Source of the DNA: an uncultured Clostridia bacterium
GTDB taxonomy: Bacteria > Bacillota > Clostridia > Oscillospirales > Oscillospiraceae
Assembly (NCBI GenBank): GCA_945927915.1
Contig: CAMEMX010000014.1
Coordinates: 1 to 14,014, forward strand
Direction: 5' to 3'
DNA length: 14,014 nt
Made by a program: the position numbers and the translations under genes
Notes under the pieces: model-generated
What the model was told of the DNA's origin: nothing
Databases searched by the model: none
The model's input: the letters and a program-made list of their open reading frames with translations, nothing else
In this document: piece after piece, positions 1 through 6,575 of the stretch
Position numbering within the stretch: position 1 is the stretch's first letter
Layout: the number at the start of each line of letters is the position of its first letter

Positions 1-1808
1 AGGCCGGCGCTCAGGTTTTCCATGCCCGTGCCCGTCAGGATGCCGAGGGTGCTGACGACCGCCTCCTTGGCGGTAAAGCCCGTGACGAGCGCCGTCGTGA
101 TGCGCCAGTCCCCGAAGCCGAGCGGCGCGAAGATCGGCGCAAGGAGCTTGCCGACCGAGGCCAGCAGGCTGTCGGCGCTGTCCGAGACGAAATTGAGATG
201 GGTGTCGAACGACTGTAAAAACCAGATGGCAAGCGTCGCCACAAAGATGATCGTGAACGCCCGCTGCAAAAAGTCCTTCGCCTTGTCCCATAAAAGGAGC
301 ATCACGCTCTTGAACGACGGCATCCGGTAGTTCGGCAGCTCCATGACGAAGGGCACAGGCTTGCCGCGGAAGGCGGTCTTTTTCAGCAGCAGCGCGATCA
401 GCACGCCGATCGCCATGCCGCCGAAATAGAGCAGGCCCATGACAAGCGCCGCGGAGTTCGGGAAAAATGCCGCCGAAAAAACCGCGTAGATGGGGATCTT
501 TGCCGAGCAGCTCATAAACGGCGTGAGCAAAATCGTCATTCTGCGGTCGCGCGAGGACGGCAGAGTGCGCGTTGCCATGACCGCCGGGACGGTGCAGCCG
601 AAGCCGATGAGCATCGGCACGAAGCTGCGGCCGGACAGGCCGATCTTGCGCAGCAGCTTATCCATCACGAAGGCCACACGCGCCATATAGCCGGTGTCCT
701 CCAGAATGGAGAGGAAGAAGAACATCACGACGATGATCGGCAGGAAGCTCACGACCGAGCCGACGCCGGCAAACACGCCGTCAATGATGAGGCTATGTAC
801 CACGGGGTTCAGGCCGTAGGCACTCAGTGCCGTATCCACGACCGCGCCCAGCTTGTCGATGCCCAGCGCCAGCAGATCCTGCAAAAACGCGCCGACAACA
901 TCGAACGTCAGCCAGAACACCACCAGCATGATGCCGATGAAGATCGGGATGGCAGCGTATTTGTTCGTCAGCACCTTGTCGATACGCACGGAGCGGAGGT
1001 GTTCCCTGCTCTCGCGGCATTTGACGACCGTTTTCGCGCACAGGCGCTCAATATAATCATAGCGCATCGAGGCGATGGCCGCGTTGCGGTCGAGACCGCC
1101 CTCATGCTCCATTTCGACGATGCTGTGCTCGAGCAGCTCCAGCTCGTTTTGGTTGATGGACAGGCGGTCGATGATGTCCCTGTCGCCCTCGATCATCTTC
1201 GTCGCGGCAAAGCGGCGCGCCATGCCCGCGTTGCGCGCATGATCCTCGATCTGGTGGGAGACGGCATGGATGCAGCGGTGGACGGGGCCGTCGTCGCAGA
1301 AGTCCACGCGCTTCGGCACGCGCTTTTCCTTCGCCGTGCGCACGGCGCATTCGATCAGCTCGTCGATGCCCTCGTTTTTCGCGGCGGCGATCGGCACGAC
1401 GGGGATGCCCAGCTCGTCGGACATCTTCACAACGTCGATCGTACCGCCGTTGCCGCGCACCTCGTCCATCATATTCAGCGCCAGCACCATCGGGATGCCC
1501 AGCTCCAGAAGCTGCAGCGTCAGGTAGAGGTTGCGCTCGATATTTGTCGCGTCGACGATGTTGATGATGCCGTCGGGATGCTCATTCAGAATAAAGTCCC
1601 GCGTGACGATCTCCTCGCCCGTGTACGGACGCATCGAATAGATGCCGGGCAGATCGGTCACATAGCAGCCCTTCGCGCTGCGCATCTGACCGCTCTTGCT
1701 GTCCACCGTCACGCCGGGAAAGTTGCCGACGTGCTGATTCGCACCCGTGAGCTGGTTGAACAGTGTGGTCTTGCCGCAGTTTTGGTTGCCGACCAGTGCA
1801 AACATCAT
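1..1808 (-). CDS. feoB: Ferrous iron transporter FeoB, C-terminus cut by window edge
   Basis: This is the GTPase-gated inner-membrane permease that imports Fe(II). About 602 codons are present, and the reading frame stays open off the left edge, so the last part of the membrane domain is missing. The N-terminal G domain shows G1 GNQNCGKT (residues 7-14), the G2 threonine in GVT (32-34), G3 DLPG (52-55) and G4 NMMD (112-115). A helical spacer follows, with membrane segments from about residue 283. The conserved Gate-type segments are visible: LEDTGYMARVAFVMDK, then GCTVPAVMATRTL near residue 400, and TGFTAKEAVVSTLGIL near the cut end. The start is one of two tandem ATG codons; the first overlaps the feoA stop as ATGA, which suggests translational coupling. 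It is the second gene of the feoAB operon. Whether feoC or another small partner follows cannot be seen. Confidence 0.97.
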   Translation of the reverse strand, partial: MMFALVGNQNCGKTTLFNQLTGANQHVGNFPGVTVDSKSGQMRSAKGCYVTDLPGIYSMRPYTGEEIVTRDFILNEHPDGIINIVDATNIERNLYLTLQLLELGIPMVLALNMMDEVRGNGGTIDVVKMSDELGIPVVPIAAAKNEGIDELIECAVRTAKEKRVPKRVDFCDDGPVHRCIHAVSHQIEDHARNAGMARRFAATKMIEGDRDIIDRLSINQNELELLEHSIVEMEHEGGLDRNAAIASMRYDYIERLCAKTVVKCRESREHLRSVRIDKVLTNKYAAIPIFIGIMLVVFWLTFDVVGAFLQDLLALGIDKLGAVVDTALSAYGLNPVVHSLIIDGVFAGVGSVVSFLPIIVVMFFFLSILEDTGYMARVAFVMDKLLRKIGLSGRSFVPMLIGFGCTVPAVMATRTLPSSRDRRMTILLTPFMSCSAKIPIYAVFSAAFFPNSAALVMGLLYFGGMAIGVLIALLLKKTAFRGKPVPFVMELPNYRMPSFKSVMLLLWDKAKDFLQRAFTIIFVATLAIWFLQSFDTHLNFVSDSADSLLASVGKLLAPIFAPLGFGDWRITTALVTGFTAKEAVVSTLGILTGTGMENLSAG

Positions 1809-2041
1809 TTTGCGTTCACCTCCGGCAGGATCTCGATCTGCGCCGCGTCGTCCATACGGAGCGTCAGCTCGTAGCCGCGCAGACGGATCTCCATCGGGTC
1901 GCCCATCGGCGCGATCTTGACCACGGTGACCTTCGTATTGGGGATCAAGCCCATATCCAGCAGGCGGCAGCGCAGATTGCCCTCCCCGCCGACGGCGGTG
2001 ATCAGCCCGCTTCTGCCGACCACAAGCTCCTTTAATGTCAT
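1805..2041 (-). CDS. feoA: FeoA family protein, partner of FeoB
   Basis: A small cytoplasmic SH3-like protein of 78 residues, thought to bind FeoB and support Fe(II) uptake. It begins MTLKELVVG and has the typical FeoA features: a central RLLDMGLIPNT segment and the strand pattern GDPMEIRLRGYELTLR near the C-terminus. Length is normal for the family. The start is chosen because a strong ribosome site (GGAGGGAG) lies just upstream and the likely transcription start is near position 2080. A longer in-frame version starting at 2125 would begin upstream of the promoter. It is the first gene of the operon and overlaps feoB by four bases (ATGA). Confidence 0.95.
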   Translation of the reverse strand: MTLKELVVGRSGLITAVGGEGNLRCRLLDMGLIPNTKVTVVKIAPMGDPMEIRLRGYELTLRMDDAAQIEILPEVNAK

Positions 2042-2086
2042 GCTTCTCCCTCCCAAGTTAGTCTTATATAACCCATTTGCGAAGAC

Positions 2087-2115
2087 ATAATAGCACGCAC
2101 GAAAACCGCTGTCAA
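2087..2115 (-). promoter_or_regulatory. Sigma-A-type promoter of feoAB
   Basis: Read on the minus strand, a perfect -35 TTGACA (2110-2115) is followed by a 17-bp spacer and -10 TATTAT (2087-2092). This puts the transcription start near 2080 and leaves a leader of about 40 nt. An imperfect GTTA...TAAC dyad at 2057-2072 sits in that leader and could bind an iron regulator (Fur or DtxR type), but it does not match either consensus well. Confidence 0.85.
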
Positions 2116-2133
2116 GCCCCTGCAAGAAAAAAC

Positions 2134-2162
2134 TTGTAATTCCTTTTTTCCTCAGATATAAT
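2134..2162 (+). promoter_or_regulatory. Sigma-A-type promoter of ruvX
   Basis: A -35 TTGTAA (2134-2139), 17-bp spacer and perfect -10 TATAAT (2157-2162). It predicts a start near 2169 and a leader of about 27 nt. It stands back-to-back with the feoA promoter; the two -35 boxes are 18 bp apart, so two polymerases would crowd each other. Confidence 0.85.
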
Positions 2163-2195
2163 GCAAATAACGACTACGAACGAGGGGGTGAACCG

Positions 2196-2612
2196 ATGAG
2201 AGTTCTTGCCATTGACTACGGCGACGCACGCACGGGCATCGCCGTCTCCGACGCGCTCGGCATGATCGTTGGGCAGACGACCGTGATCCACAGCCGCAGC
2301 GCGCAAAAAACCGCGCAGGAGATCGCGCGGCTCGTCAGGGAATGCGGCGCGGAGCGCCTTGTGATGGGCTTCCCGCGCAATATGGACGGCAGCGAGGGGC
2401 CGCGTGCCGCGCTCTACCGCGACTTTGCCGCCCTTGTGGAGGCAGCGTGCAAAATGCCCGTCGTCCTCTGGGACGAGCGGCGCACGACCGTCGAGGCTCA
2501 CAACATCCTCTCCGAGTGCAACTACCACGGCAAAAAGCGCAAAAACACCGTCGACGCCGTCGCCGCGTCGCTCATTTTGGAGGGCTATTTGGCCTTTTTG
2601 TCACGCGCATGA
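2196..2612 (+). CDS. ruvX: RuvX/YqgF family putative Holliday junction resolvase
   Basis: A 138-residue RNase H-fold protein. The family is annotated as a putative Holliday junction resolvase and is also linked to pre-16S rRNA 5'-end processing. Visible family motifs are IDYGDARTGIAVSD with the catalytic Asp7, GFPRNMDGSEGPRA (59-71), WDERRTT (92-98) and the C-terminal KNTVDAVAASLILEGYL with Asp120. Length is standard. ATG at 2196 follows a GAGGGGGTG ribosome site at good spacing. The last 28 bp overlap the end of the convergent membrane-protein gene. In many Firmicutes ruvX lies between ireB and a DUF1292 gene; here it stands alone, and a DUF1292 gene occurs about 1.5 kb away on the other strand. 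Confidence 0.95.
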   Translation: MRVLAIDYGDARTGIAVSDALGMIVGQTTVIHSRSAQKTAQEIARLVRECGAERLVMGFPRNMDGSEGPRAALYRDFAALVEAACKMPVVLWDERRTTVEAHNILSECNYHGKKRKNTVDAVAASLILEGYLAFLSRA

Positions 2613-2962
2613 GCGCCGAACAGCTCCGTTATGCCGACGAGAATCAGGAAGCCGCCGAAGAGCTTGCGCAGCAGCGATGCGTCAACGGACGTGGCTAGAA
2701 GCGCCGCGCCCGCAGCGCTCAGGCAGCCGGTGATCGCCGCCGGGAGCACGACGCGCCAGCGGATGAGGCGGTTTTTGATGTGGAAAATCAGGGCGCACGC
2801 CGCCGTCGGGAGAAAATAGAGCAGATTGATGCCCTGCGCCATGCGCTGCTCCATGTCCATCACGGCGGTCATCCAGACCATCAGGAGCGTCCCGCCGCCG
2901 ATGCCGAGGCCGGAGAGCACCCCGCAGACCAGTCCGGCGGCGCCGGCAACCAGCGCGCTCAT
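2585..2962 (-). CDS. TauE/SafE-type membrane protein, C-terminal half
   Basis: A 125-residue hydrophobic protein starting MSALVAGAAGLV. The glycine-rich motif SGLGIGGGTLL (residues 17-27) and about four predicted membrane helices match one of the two repeats of the TauE/SafE (DUF81) family, whose usual members are about 250 residues and export sulfite, sulfonates or other anions. Its ATG overlaps the stop of the preceding half-gene as ATGA, so the two are probably translated together and work as a heterodimer (inference). A longer frame open to 3385 is not used: its extra N-terminus is the antisense-like shift of the upstream gene and lacks membrane character. The substrate cannot be told. 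The 3' end overlaps ruvX. Confidence 0.85.
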   Translation of the reverse strand: MSALVAGAAGLVCGVLSGLGIGGGTLLMVWMTAVMDMEQRMAQGINLLYFLPTAACALIFHIKNRLIRWRVVLPAAITGCLSAAGAALLATSVDASLLRKLFGGFLILVGITELFGAHARDKKAK

Positions 2963-3324
2963 CGCAGCAGCAGGCGCGCTCCGCCCCAGAGGATGAACGC
3001 GCCCAGGATCCGGTGCAGCCACTTGGTCGGCAGGCGCTTGAGAAGCAGCCCCGCGATCACGCCGCCGAGTGCGCCGCCGATCAGATACGGCACGGACTCC
3101 ATCGCAAAGCTCCCGCCGCGCAGGGCATAGACCCCCGCCGAGACGAGCGACAGCGGCAGAATGATGCACACGCAGGAGGCAAAGCACTCGTGTCCGTCCA
3201 GCTCCGTCAGGCGCGACAGCAGCGGCAGCAGCACCATGCCCCCGCCCGCGCCGAACAGTCCGTTTGCCACGCCCGCCGCCGCGCCGCTCAGCGCAGCGCC
3301 GTACCGTTTTTTCCAATTTTGCAT
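2959..3324 (-). CDS. TauE/SafE-type membrane protein, N-terminal half
   Basis: A 121-residue membrane protein with the motif NGLFGAGGGMVLLPLL (residues 21-36), the hallmark of the first TauE/SafE repeat. Hydrophobic stretches lie around residues 10-36, 48-66, 75-95 and 103-120. The C-terminus (WGGARLLLR) ends naturally at a stop codon, so this looks like a true half-size gene and not a frameshift; the next half starts in the overlapping ATGA. The ATG at 3324 has a GGAGGGG ribosome site five bases upstream. It starts a two-gene unit divergent from the SSB-like gene; I could not find a convincing promoter in the 116 bp between them. Substrate unknown; sulfite or another small anion is a family-level guess. 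Confidence 0.85.
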   Translation of the reverse strand: MQNWKKRYGAALSGAAAGVANGLFGAGGGMVLLPLLSRLTELDGHECFASCVCIILPLSLVSAGVYALRGGSFAMESVPYLIGGALGGVIAGLLLKRLPTKWLHRILGAFILWGGARLLLR

Positions 3325-3440
3325 CCGATCCCCTCCGAAATTCGACCGTTCCTATTGTCTCCGCTCCGGGCGGTTTTATGCTCATATCCGCCGCCGCGAA
3401 CGAATATACTCTCCCATAAGAAGTTGAACGAGGTGGGAGA

Positions 3441-4049
3441 ATGGAACAATTCGCAAATCACATCGCGCTGACAGGCTGCATGGCCTCTGCGCCGGAATAC
3501 TCGCACAGCAATCACGGTCGGCGGTTTTATTCGTTTTTTCTGGAGGTGGCGCGGCTCTCCGGCGCGATCGACCGACTGCCGATCCTGGCTTCGGAGGAGC
3601 TTTTGGCCGCCACACCCGCCGACGAGGGCGAAGGGATCAGCATTGAGGGGCAGATCCGCTCCTTTAACAATCGCTCCAATGTGGGCAGGCGGCTCATCAT
3701 CTCCGTGCTGGCGGAGAAGCTGGCTGTCACCTCCGCGCCGCACGACAACCGCGTGACCCTGCAGGGCATCATCTGCAAGGACCCCGTTTATCGCCGCACG
3801 CCGCTCGGCCGTGAGATTTGCGACGTGATGCTCGCCGTCAACCGTCCCTACCGCCGCGCGGACTATCTGCCCTGCATTTTGTGGGGACGCTGTGCGCAGG
3901 AGGTCTCCGCCTATCCCGTCGGAACGCCGCTGCTGCTCACGGGCCGGCTGCAAAGCCGGGAGTACATCAAGCTCATCGACGGCGCCGCCGAGCAGCGCAC
4001 CGCCTATGAGATCTCCGCCATCACCGCCGAGCTGGGCGAATTGCCGTAA
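3441..4049 (+). CDS. Single-stranded DNA-binding (SSB-like) protein with two OB folds
   Basis: A 202-residue protein that appears to hold two OB-fold domains. The first is about residues 6-95 (NHIALTGCMASAPEYS... YSFFLEV... ISIEGQIRSF... LIISVLAEKL). The second is about 104-198 (VTLQGIICKDPVYRRTPLG, CDVMLAVNR, DYLPCILWGR, GTPLLLTGRLQSREYIK, TAYEISA). The second domain carries the classic SSB signature; the first is more diverged. There is no acidic SSB tail ending in a DDxxPF-type tip, so this is unlikely to be the main replicative SSB. It may be an accessory ssDNA-binding or PriB-like protein. AGGTGGGAG precedes the ATG. A TATACT box at 3405-3410 could be a -10, but no good -35 accompanies it. 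Its stop codon lies in the run that forms the T-tract of the opposing terminator. Confidence 0.82.
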   Translation: MEQFANHIALTGCMASAPEYSHSNHGRRFYSFFLEVARLSGAIDRLPILASEELLAATPADEGEGISIEGQIRSFNNRSNVGRRLIISVLAEKLAVTSAPHDNRVTLQGIICKDPVYRRTPLGREICDVMLAVNRPYRRADYLPCILWGRCAQEVSAYPVGTPLLLTGRLQSREYIKLIDGAAEQRTAYEISAITAELGELP

Positions 4050-4086
4050 AAAACACAACCGCGCCGGGAAAAGCCCGGCGCGGTTG
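4048..4086 (-). terminator. Intrinsic terminator of the DUF1292 transcript
   Basis: A perfect 13-bp stem (arms 4056-4068 and 4074-4086) with a five-base loop. On the minus strand it is followed by TGTTTTTT, giving a strong U-tract; on the plus strand only GTTAT follows. It therefore best serves leftward transcription from the DUF1292 gene, and may also weakly stop the SSB-like gene. The T-tract reaches into the SSB-like gene's stop codon. Confidence 0.88.
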
Positions 4087-4150
4087 CGTTATAAGGGAAG
4101 CTCTGAATCGATCCGCAGGAGCGGCCAGCCTCTGCGCTTCCTGAGGTGCA

Positions 4151-4417
4151 TTACAGCGGCTCGTCCATCAGGCGGTCAAACTCGGCAGCCACGCGGTCAA
4201 AGTCCTCCTCGGGGATGTCGACCAGCTCGAAGTCCTCGTCCGTCGGGACATATTCATAAAGGTATACGTCGTTGGACTCGTCGAACGTCTCAAGCGCGAT
4301 ATACTGCTTGTCGTCCAGATCGAAAATGCCCATAATGCCGCATTCAAAGCTCTCGCCGTCGTCAAACTCCAGCGTGAGGATCTCGTCCTCGGAATACTCG
4401 GCGCGTTTATCTTCCAT
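4151..4417 (-). CDS. DUF1292 family protein (YrzB type)
   Basis: An 88-residue acidic protein (many Asp/Glu) starting MEDKRAEYSEDEILTLEFDDG. The pattern ILTLEFDDGESFECGIMGIFDLDDKQYIALE... DVYLYEYVPTDEDFELVDIPEEDFDRVAAEFDRL is characteristic of DUF1292, a widespread Firmicute family of unknown function that often sits beside ruvX. A strong AAGGAGG ribosome site lies nine bases before the ATG. It has its own promoter in the short gap after mutY and its own terminator, so it can be expressed alone, though read-through from mutY is possible. Confidence 0.92.
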   Translation of the reverse strand: MEDKRAEYSEDEILTLEFDDGESFECGIMGIFDLDDKQYIALETFDESNDVYLYEYVPTDEDFELVDIPEEDFDRVAAEFDRLMDEPL

Positions 4418-4447
4418 GGGTAAAAACCTCCTTCATATGGTACTTTC

Positions 4448-4476
4448 AGTATAGCCTGTTTTGCGGGAAAGCGCAA
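4448..4476 (-). promoter_or_regulatory. Sigma-A-type promoter of the DUF1292 gene
   Basis: On the minus strand: -35 TTGCGC (4471-4476), 17-bp spacer, -10 TATACT (4448-4453). It begins only three bases after the mutY stop codon, making the DUF1292 gene independently transcribed with a leader of about 25 nt. Confidence 0.78.
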
Positions 4477-4478
4477 GC

Positions 4479-5501
4479 CTATTCTTCCAAAAACTGCCGA
4501 TATGCCGTCGGCAGGCCGATCTTTTCCCGGAGCTCCTGCGCCGTGAACCACGAAAAGGCATTCTCCTGCGTGCAGAGCAGATAGCAGCCCGTGAGCTTCC
4601 ACTCGACATGGGTGAAGATGTGCGTGCGCTTGACCACCTTTTCGATCCCGCACGGATGCACGCCCCATTGTTCCGCCTGTGAAAGCGCCTCCTGCGCGGT
4701 GAGCGTTCCGGCGACGTCGGGAAGCTGCCACAGCCCCGCAAGAAGCCCCCGCTCCGGGCGCTTGCAGACGGCGAGCTTTTCGCCGCAGCGCAGGATGAAG
4801 ACTGTGCGTTCCTCCGTCCTGCGCGGTTTTTTTGCCGCCTTGACGGGCAGCTCACGCCAGCAGCCGCGCCTGTTCGCCGCGCAGAGGTCGGACAGCGGAC
4901 AGCTTTCGCACAGCGGCGTGCCGTTCGGCAGGCAGACCGTCGCGCCCAGCTCCATCAGCGCCTGCGTGAATTCGCCGCAATGCCCGGCGGGATAGACCGC
5001 CGCGAGCGTCCGCGCCGTCTCGCGCTTCACTTTCTCCTCTGTAACCGGCGCATAAGATGCCGTGTAGCGCGCCATGACGCGCAGGACGTTGCCGTCGACG
5101 GCGGGCGTGGGCAGGTCGAAGCAGATCGAGCAGATCGCGCCCGCCGTATACGGCCCGACCCCGGCCAGACCGCGCACCTCGTCATAGGTCTGCGGGAAGC
5201 GCCCGCCGTAGTCGCGCATGATGGTCTGCGCGGCCTTTTGGAGGTTTCGCACGCGGCTGTAATAGCCCAGTCCCTCCCAGAGCTTCAAAAGCGTCTGCTC
5301 GGAGGCGTCCGCCAGCGCCGCGATCGTCGGCAGCTCTTGCAGGAATCGGGCATAGTAGCCCTTCACGGCCTCCACGCGGGTCTGCTGGAGCATGATCTCC
5401 GAAAGCCAGACGCGGTAGGGGTCCTTGTTTTCCCGCCACGGCAGGTCGCGGCGATGGGCGGCATACCACGGAAGCAGGCGTTCCGGCAGGCGTTCGGGCA
5501 T
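4479..5501 (-). CDS. mutY: A/G-specific adenine DNA glycosylase MutY
   Basis: This enzyme removes adenine mispaired with 8-oxoguanine, the last guard of the oxidised-guanine repair pathway. All 340 residues of a normal MutY are present. Motifs in order: SEIMLQQTR with catalytic Glu35; helix-hairpin-helix LAGVGPYTAGA (112-121 and on); VDGNV with catalytic Asp136; four iron-sulfur cluster cysteines 190, 198, 201 and 207; and a C-terminal Nudix-like 8-oxoG recognition domain including RTHIFTHVEW (292-301). The cysteine spacing is CX7CX2CX5C, one residue longer in the first loop than the CX6CX2CX5C of E. coli. ATG 5501 is preceded by AAAGGAGA. The gene follows the exonuclease by 33 bp and probably shares its transcript through a weak hairpin. 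Confidence 0.97.
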   Translation of the reverse strand: MPERLPERLLPWYAAHRRDLPWRENKDPYRVWLSEIMLQQTRVEAVKGYYARFLQELPTIAALADASEQTLLKLWEGLGYYSRVRNLQKAAQTIMRDYGGRFPQTYDEVRGLAGVGPYTAGAICSICFDLPTPAVDGNVLRVMARYTASYAPVTEEKVKRETARTLAAVYPAGHCGEFTQALMELGATVCLPNGTPLCESCPLSDLCAANRRGCWRELPVKAAKKPRRTEERTVFILRCGEKLAVCKRPERGLLAGLWQLPDVAGTLTAQEALSQAEQWGVHPCGIEKVVKRTHIFTHVEWKLTGCYLLCTQENAFSWFTAQELREKIGLPTAYRQFLEE

Positions 5502-5516
5502 TTTCGTTCTCCTTTC

Positions 5517-5549
5517 AAAAATCAGGAACGGATGTTACCGTTCCTGATT
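5517..5549 (-). terminator. Hairpin over the exonuclease stop codon, possible attenuator ahead of mutY
   Basis: A perfect 12-bp stem: arms 5520-5531 and 5538-5549 around a six-base loop. Read on the minus strand, the first arm encodes the last four exonuclease residues (NQER), the loop contains its TAA stop, and the second arm is followed by a short run of T (five in all, two within the stem). The mutY ribosome site (5508-5515) comes right after. The short T-run makes it a weak or partial terminator. Confidence 0.65.
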
Positions 5550-6497
5550 CGGCTTCTTTCTTCTGCGGCGGTGCGCCGGACGGCGTCTGGCCGCCAGCTC
5601 GTCGAACTTCTGCGCGGCGTCCGACGCGCCCTCGTAGACCATACGGCTGACGCGCATGGTGCCGTCGGTGTCCTTTTGCAGGCGGATGCGGATGAGGTAT
5701 CTGCCGTGCGTCTCGCAGGACGCCATCGTCATATAGCGCCGTCCCTCCTGCGCGATCCAAGCGCCGTTCGGCATCTCCGCGCCGCATTGCGGGCAGTGGC
5801 TCTTCAGGTCGGTCATTGCGCTGATGGCCTTCGCCTTGTCCTCATAGCCGCGGAAGACCATCCGGCTGACGCAGCCCTCGGGCGGCGCACCGTGGAAGCC
5901 GTCGGTGTGGCTGCGCAGCGCCTGATCATATTCGGCAATGCCGCGCGGCAGGTCGAGCCGGCTGCAGATGAGCGCGGTGTGGTAGGCGTCGCCCAGCGCG
6001 TCGTGCGCGGGACGGCTCGGCTCGATGCCGAGCATCTCCATCGCGGTCGAGAGCGCCTTTTGCGCGCTGCCGGTGCCGGTCTGCGCGTTGAAGATCATCT
6101 GCGCGTTATACCATTGGGTGATCCAGTCCGGTTCATCGTCGTGCAGGAGGATGTTGTCCTCCAAAATGCGGATGTCGTCAAAGCCCCAGGTCAGGAAAAT
6201 GCACTCCCCGCCGATCCATGAGCGGAAGCGCGCCAGCGCCTCCGGAAAGGGCAGGCCCTCGTCACGCAGGGTCGCGTCGCGCAGGCCGGTCAGCCTGGAC
6301 ACGCGGCTGTTGAGTTTTTTATAGTATTTCGGGCACACAAGCACCTGAAACTCGTCCGCGACCGTGCCGTTTTCCAGCAGGCGCACGGCGCCGATCTGGA
6401 TGATCTCGCCGTGGATCTCCACGGGAAGCACCTTTTTCGCGGCGTAGGAGCCGGGCCACGGCTGGTTCCATTCCATATCCAAAACAATATACTGCAA
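5535..6497 (-). CDS. DEDDh-type 3'-5' exonuclease with C-terminal zinc ribbon
   Basis: A 320-residue predicted exonuclease of the DnaQ/KapD superfamily. The catalytic residues of a DEDDh enzyme are visible: Asp7 and Glu9 in IVLDMEWNQ (Exo I), Asp107 in TWGFDD (Exo II), and His165 with Asp170 in AHDALGDA (Exo III). After the nuclease domain (about 1-190) comes a CPQCG...CETH segment (Cys235, Cys238, Cys261, His264) that should bind zinc, and then an Arg/Lys-rich tail, both suitable for nucleic-acid binding. The start is TTG at 6497, directly before QYIVLDMEW, with AAGGTGGAG about eight bases upstream. Upstream in-frame ATGs (6533, 6563) have no ribosome site and would start inside or before the promoter. 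Whether DNA or RNA is the substrate is not visible. Confidence 0.88.
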   Translation of the reverse strand: MQYIVLDMEWNQPWPGSYAAKKVLPVEIHGEIIQIGAVRLLENGTVADEFQVLVCPKYYKKLNSRVSRLTGLRDATLRDEGLPFPEALARFRSWIGGECIFLTWGFDDIRILEDNILLHDDEPDWITQWYNAQMIFNAQTGTGSAQKALSTAMEMLGIEPSRPAHDALGDAYHTALICSRLDLPRGIAEYDQALRSHTDGFHGAPPEGCVSRMVFRGYEDKAKAISAMTDLKSHCPQCGAEMPNGAWIAQEGRRYMTMASCETHGRYLIRIRLQKDTDGTMRVSRMVYEGASDAAQKFDELAARRRPAHRRRRKKPNQER

Positions 6498-6528
6498 AGC
6501 ACGCTCTCCACCTTTCTTATCTTGTCGT

Positions 6529-6557
6529 ATCATACCACAGTTTTCCCCGCGCCGCAA
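6529..6557 (-). promoter_or_regulatory. Sigma-A-type promoter of the exonuclease-mutY unit
   Basis: On the minus strand: -35 TTGCGG (6552-6557), 17-bp spacer, -10 TATGAT (6529-6534). The predicted start near 6522 leaves about 25 nt before the TTG start codon and excludes the longer ATG starts. Its -35 is 18 bp from the -35 of the divergent hydratase promoter. Confidence 0.8.
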
Positions 6558-6575
6558 CTGCAATTACAAATGGTT

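Noticed and set aside
22..330. 102-codon plus-strand open frame at the left edge
   Set aside because: It is antisense to the conserved membrane core of FeoB and shows no features of its own.
795..1874. 359-codon plus-strand open frame
   Set aside because: It is the in-register antisense of feoB, His/Asp/Val-rich and without motifs; FeoB motifs are on the minus strand.
2057..2072. Fur or DtxR box in the feoA leader
   Set aside because: Only an imperfect GTTA...TAAC dyad is present, and it does not fit either consensus well enough to list as a site.
1805..2125. Longer FeoA starting at 2125
   Set aside because: The extra 28 residues are not FeoA-like and the start lies upstream of the -10 and -35 boxes; the ATG at 2041 has a strong ribosome site.
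2585..3385. A 266-residue version of the second TauE/SafE half
   Set aside because: The first 141 residues come from an out-of-frame reading of the first half gene and are Arg/Gly-rich, not membrane-like.
4980..6221. 413-codon plus-strand open frame spanning mutY and the exonuclease
   Set aside because: It is antisense to two well-supported genes and crosses their junction; its composition is noise-like.
5535..6563. Exonuclease starting at ATG 6563 or 6533
   Set aside because: These codons lie upstream of or within the promoter and lack ribosome sites; TTG 6497 directly precedes the conserved strand and has AAGGTGGAG.
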